Below, one piece after another: positions 24,568 to 26,448 of a stretch of DNA of 26,448 bases; the first letter of the stretch is position 1; each line of letters starts with the position of its first letter. Source of the DNA: JAAYKM01 sp964411235 (lineage in GTDB: Bacteria > Desulfobacterota > Syntrophia > Syntrophales > JAAYKM01); assembly GCA_964411235.1 (NCBI GenBank), contig CAYPKE010000015.1, positions 1-26,448 on the forward strand. Reading direction: 5' to 3'. Under the pieces are notes generated by a model that had not been told where the DNA came from, ran no database searches, and was given only the letters and a program-made list of their open reading frames with translations. The translations under genes and the position numbers were made by a program.

Positions 24568-25407
24568 ATGATTATCCGCTGCTGGGGCGCCAGAGGATCT
24601 ATTCCCGTCAGCGGCAAAAAATATCTCCGTTACGGCGGTGACACAACCTGCATGGAGGTCCGTTCCCGGCAGGGCGATGTCATCATCATCGATGCCGGTT
24701 CAGGAATGAGGGCCCTCGGCCAAAGTCTCCTGACCGAAAAAGACCTTTGTTTCACACTCATCCTGACCCATTCCCACTGGGACCACGTGATGGGGTTTCC
24801 CTTTTTCAAACCGCTTTACCACAAATCGACCCGCCTTGATGTGTATGGATGTCCTCATGCACAAAAAACCACCAGGGACATTCTCGCCGGCGTCATGGCC
24901 CCGCCCTATTTCCCCGTGCATGTCGACAATATCCGGGCCAACATCCGTTACCATGAATTCTGCGCGAGCCCCTTTTCCGTCAACTCCCTGACCATTGAAC
25001 CAATTTCTCTGAGCCATCCCAACGAAGGTGTCGGCTACCGGCTAACGGAAAATGGGAAATCGTTCGTTTTCCTGACGGATAACGAACTCACATACCGCCA
25101 TGAAGGCGGGCTCGATTACGGCGCCTACCTCGACTTCTGCCGCAGCACCGATCTTTTGATCCATGATGCGGAATACACGGAGACGGATTATCACAAGGCC
25201 CGGACTTGGGGGCACTCCGCTTACAAGGACGCCTTAAGGCTGGCCATGGACGCGCGGGTTCGCCGCTTCGGCCTTTTCCATCACAACCAGGATCGATCGG
25301 ATCGGGGAATCGACCGCATGGTTCAGGAATGCCGGAGGATCATCAGCAATCAGAATATCCCCCTCGAGTGCTTCGCCCTGCGCCAGGGCATGGAATTAAT
25401 CCTCTAA
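24568..25407 (+). CDS. Metallo-beta-lactamase-fold hydrolase (PhnP / RNase Z-like group)
   Basis: The 279-residue protein starts IIRCWGARGSIPVSG and YGGDTTCMEV, typical of the MBL-fold group around COG1235 and class II cyclic-nucleotide phosphodiesterase-like proteins. The metal site THSHWDH is at residues 67-73. Later ligands are probably H152 or a nearby His in SLSHPNEGVGYRL, D in FLTDNE, the D in LIHDAEYT, and H in LFHHNQ. The substrate is unknown. The ATG has no good ribosome site. Its TAA overlaps the stop of the converging ygiQ-like gene by 4 bp, so there is no room for a terminator between them. Confidence 0.85.
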   Translation: MIIRCWGARGSIPVSGKKYLRYGGDTTCMEVRSRQGDVIIIDAGSGMRALGQSLLTEKDLCFTLILTHSHWDHVMGFPFFKPLYHKSTRLDVYGCPHAQKTTRDILAGVMAPPYFPVHVDNIRANIRYHEFCASPFSVNSLTIEPISLSHPNEGVGYRLTENGKSFVFLTDNELTYRHEGGLDYGAYLDFCRSTDLLIHDAEYTETDYHKARTWGHSAYKDALRLAMDARVRRFGLFHHNQDRSDRGIDRMVQECRRIISNQNIPLECFALRQGMELIL

Positions 25408-26448
25408 AGCCCACCTTCTCCGTGAAACGCCTTTTTCTTCGCAGTCCTGCGCCAGACGCGATCGCCGGACACACGCTGCTTTTGCCTTTCCTTGCCGGCA
25501 AGTGTCTTCTCGACAAAAATGCCCTTCCCGGTGAAGGGATCTTTTTCCGTGTAATACATGGCACCTGAGTACGTGGAGGGCAAGGGCGTGAATATCTGCA
25601 CCTGTTCCGGGCGCAGCTTGAGCTCTCGATTGACAAAAGCGCGCAGGGAATCCATGTCTTTTTCACGGCATCCGGGATGCGCTGCAATGAAGTAATAGGT
25701 CAGGTACTGCTTTCTCCTGCCTTTCCGGTTCAGTCGGTCAAAAGCTTCCTTGAACGCCAGCAGGCTGCCGCCTTCCGGTTTTCTCATGAGCGCCAGAACA
25801 TGGGGGACCGTATGCTCAGGGGCCACTTTCATCTGGCCTGAAGTATGGCGTTCGATCAGCGACTCCAGATAGGCCGGACCGTTTTTCGTGTCCCGAAGGA
25901 TCAGATCATAACGAATGCCGGAGGCGACAAAGGCCTTTTTGACACCCCGAATCCTGCTGATTTTCAGTAATAAAGCCCGCTGCCTTCCATGATCGACCGG
26001 CAATTTATCGCAAATACGGGGGTAGAGGCAGCGTTTATCCCGGCAGGTCCCCTTTTGCAGTTTTTGCGGACACTCAAACCCGTACATGTTGGCCGTGGGA
26101 CCACCAACATCGCTGATATAACCGCGGAAACCCGGATGCGCCGTCAGGCGCACCGCCTCCTCCAAGATGGCGGCTTCTCCCCGCGACTGCACGATGCGTC
26201 CCTGATGCACGGCAATGGAGCAGAAGCTGCATTCCCCATAGCAGCCGCGGTGCGTGAGAAGGGAAAACTGAATTGTTTCCTGAGCCTTGACCGGTCCCCG
26301 GCGATGGTCGTCCGGATGAACGTTGCGGGTAAAAGGCAGTGCGTGTATGCCATCGAGCTCCTCCGACGTCAGCGGCAACGGGGGAGGATTCTGAATCAGA
26401 TAGCGGCGGCCGTGCCGCTGAAAAAGTCCCTTGGCGCGAAAGGGATCA
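25404..26448 (-). CDS. ygiQ: YgiQ-family radical SAM protein (UPF0313), C-terminal part
   Basis: The frame is open to the right edge, so the 5' end lies outside the window. The visible 347 or so residues begin AKGLFQRHGRRYLIQNPPP and continue with LPFTRNVHP, then the radical SAM cysteines in RGCYGECSFCSI (CX3CX2C), ISDVGGPTANMYG, GVKKAFVASGIRYDL, MKVAPEHT, and the typical end FTPLPSTYSGAMYYTEKDPF. This is the YgiQ/UPF0313 pattern. Reaction and substrate are not established as far as I know. An in-frame TTG at 26378 lies inside conserved sequence and is not the start. Confidence 0.93.
   Translation of the reverse strand, partial: DPFRAKGLFQRHGRRYLIQNPPPLPLTSEELDGIHALPFTRNVHPDDHRRGPVKAQETIQFSLLTHRGCYGECSFCSIAVHQGRIVQSRGEAAILEEAVRLTAHPGFRGYISDVGGPTANMYGFECPQKLQKGTCRDKRCLYPRICDKLPVDHGRQRALLLKISRIRGVKKAFVASGIRYDLILRDTKNGPAYLESLIERHTSGQMKVAPEHTVPHVLALMRKPEGGSLLAFKEAFDRLNRKGRRKQYLTYYFIAAHPGCREKDMDSLRAFVNRELKLRPEQVQIFTPLPSTYSGAMYYTEKDPFTGKGIFVEKTLAGKERQKQRVSGDRVWRRTAKKKAFHGEGGL

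Overview
The window looks like chromosomal DNA of an anaerobic deltaproteobacterium (Desulfobacterota), most like a Syntrophales/Syntrophus-type organism. That placement rests on overall protein style and the mix of an anaerobic ferritin-like protein, NtrC-like regulator, short ThiC and radical SAM enzymes. It was not tested by any search. All large genes are housekeeping or widespread families, and I found no phage, insertion sequence, CRISPR array or tRNA/rRNA gene.

Region 1 (1-9894, + strand) is the distal part of a division and cell wall (dcw) cluster: mraY (5' end outside the window), murD, ftsW, murG, murC, murB, ftsQ, ftsA, ftsZ. Genes are 0-60 bp apart or overlap, with no internal terminator seen. 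They make lipid I and lipid II (MraY, MurC, MurD, MurG, with MurB supplying UDP-MurNAc) and build the divisome (FtsW, FtsQ, FtsA, FtsZ). No ddl gene lies between murB and ftsQ. A radical SAM protein (9936-11675), an exonuclease III (11824-12612) and a DUF484/GAF-like protein (12628-13143) follow on the same strand.

Region 2 (13304-16681, - strand) is a signalling block: cheW behind a near-consensus flagellar sigma-28 promoter; a degenerate receiver-like protein; an NtrC-type response regulator that has lost the sigma-54 contact motif and has an altered Walker B; and an SPOR-NlpC/P60 lipoprotein.

Region 3 (16685-21225, - strand) is a thiamine operon. A TPP riboswitch and a rho-independent terminator precede thiamine pyrophosphokinase, thiD and thiC. 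A CCA-type tRNA nucleotidyltransferase and the NlpC/P60 lipoprotein follow in the same direction.

Region 4 (21278-26448) holds tatD, a nitronate monooxygenase/FabK-like flavoprotein and a ferritin-like protein (all -). It also holds the remnant of a copper P-type ATPase (an HMA start joined to the ATPase C-terminus), a metallo-beta-lactamase-fold hydrolase (+), and the C-terminal half of a YgiQ-type radical SAM protein (-) running off the right edge. Two good sigma-70-type promoters stand back to back between the ATPase remnant and the hydrolase.

I did not find a convincing new multi-gene system. The best leads are the GAFTGA-less NtrC-like regulator with its aspartate-less receiver partner, the copA remnant with its intact promoter, the sigma-28 promoter of cheW, and the shortened cysteine motif of ThiC.
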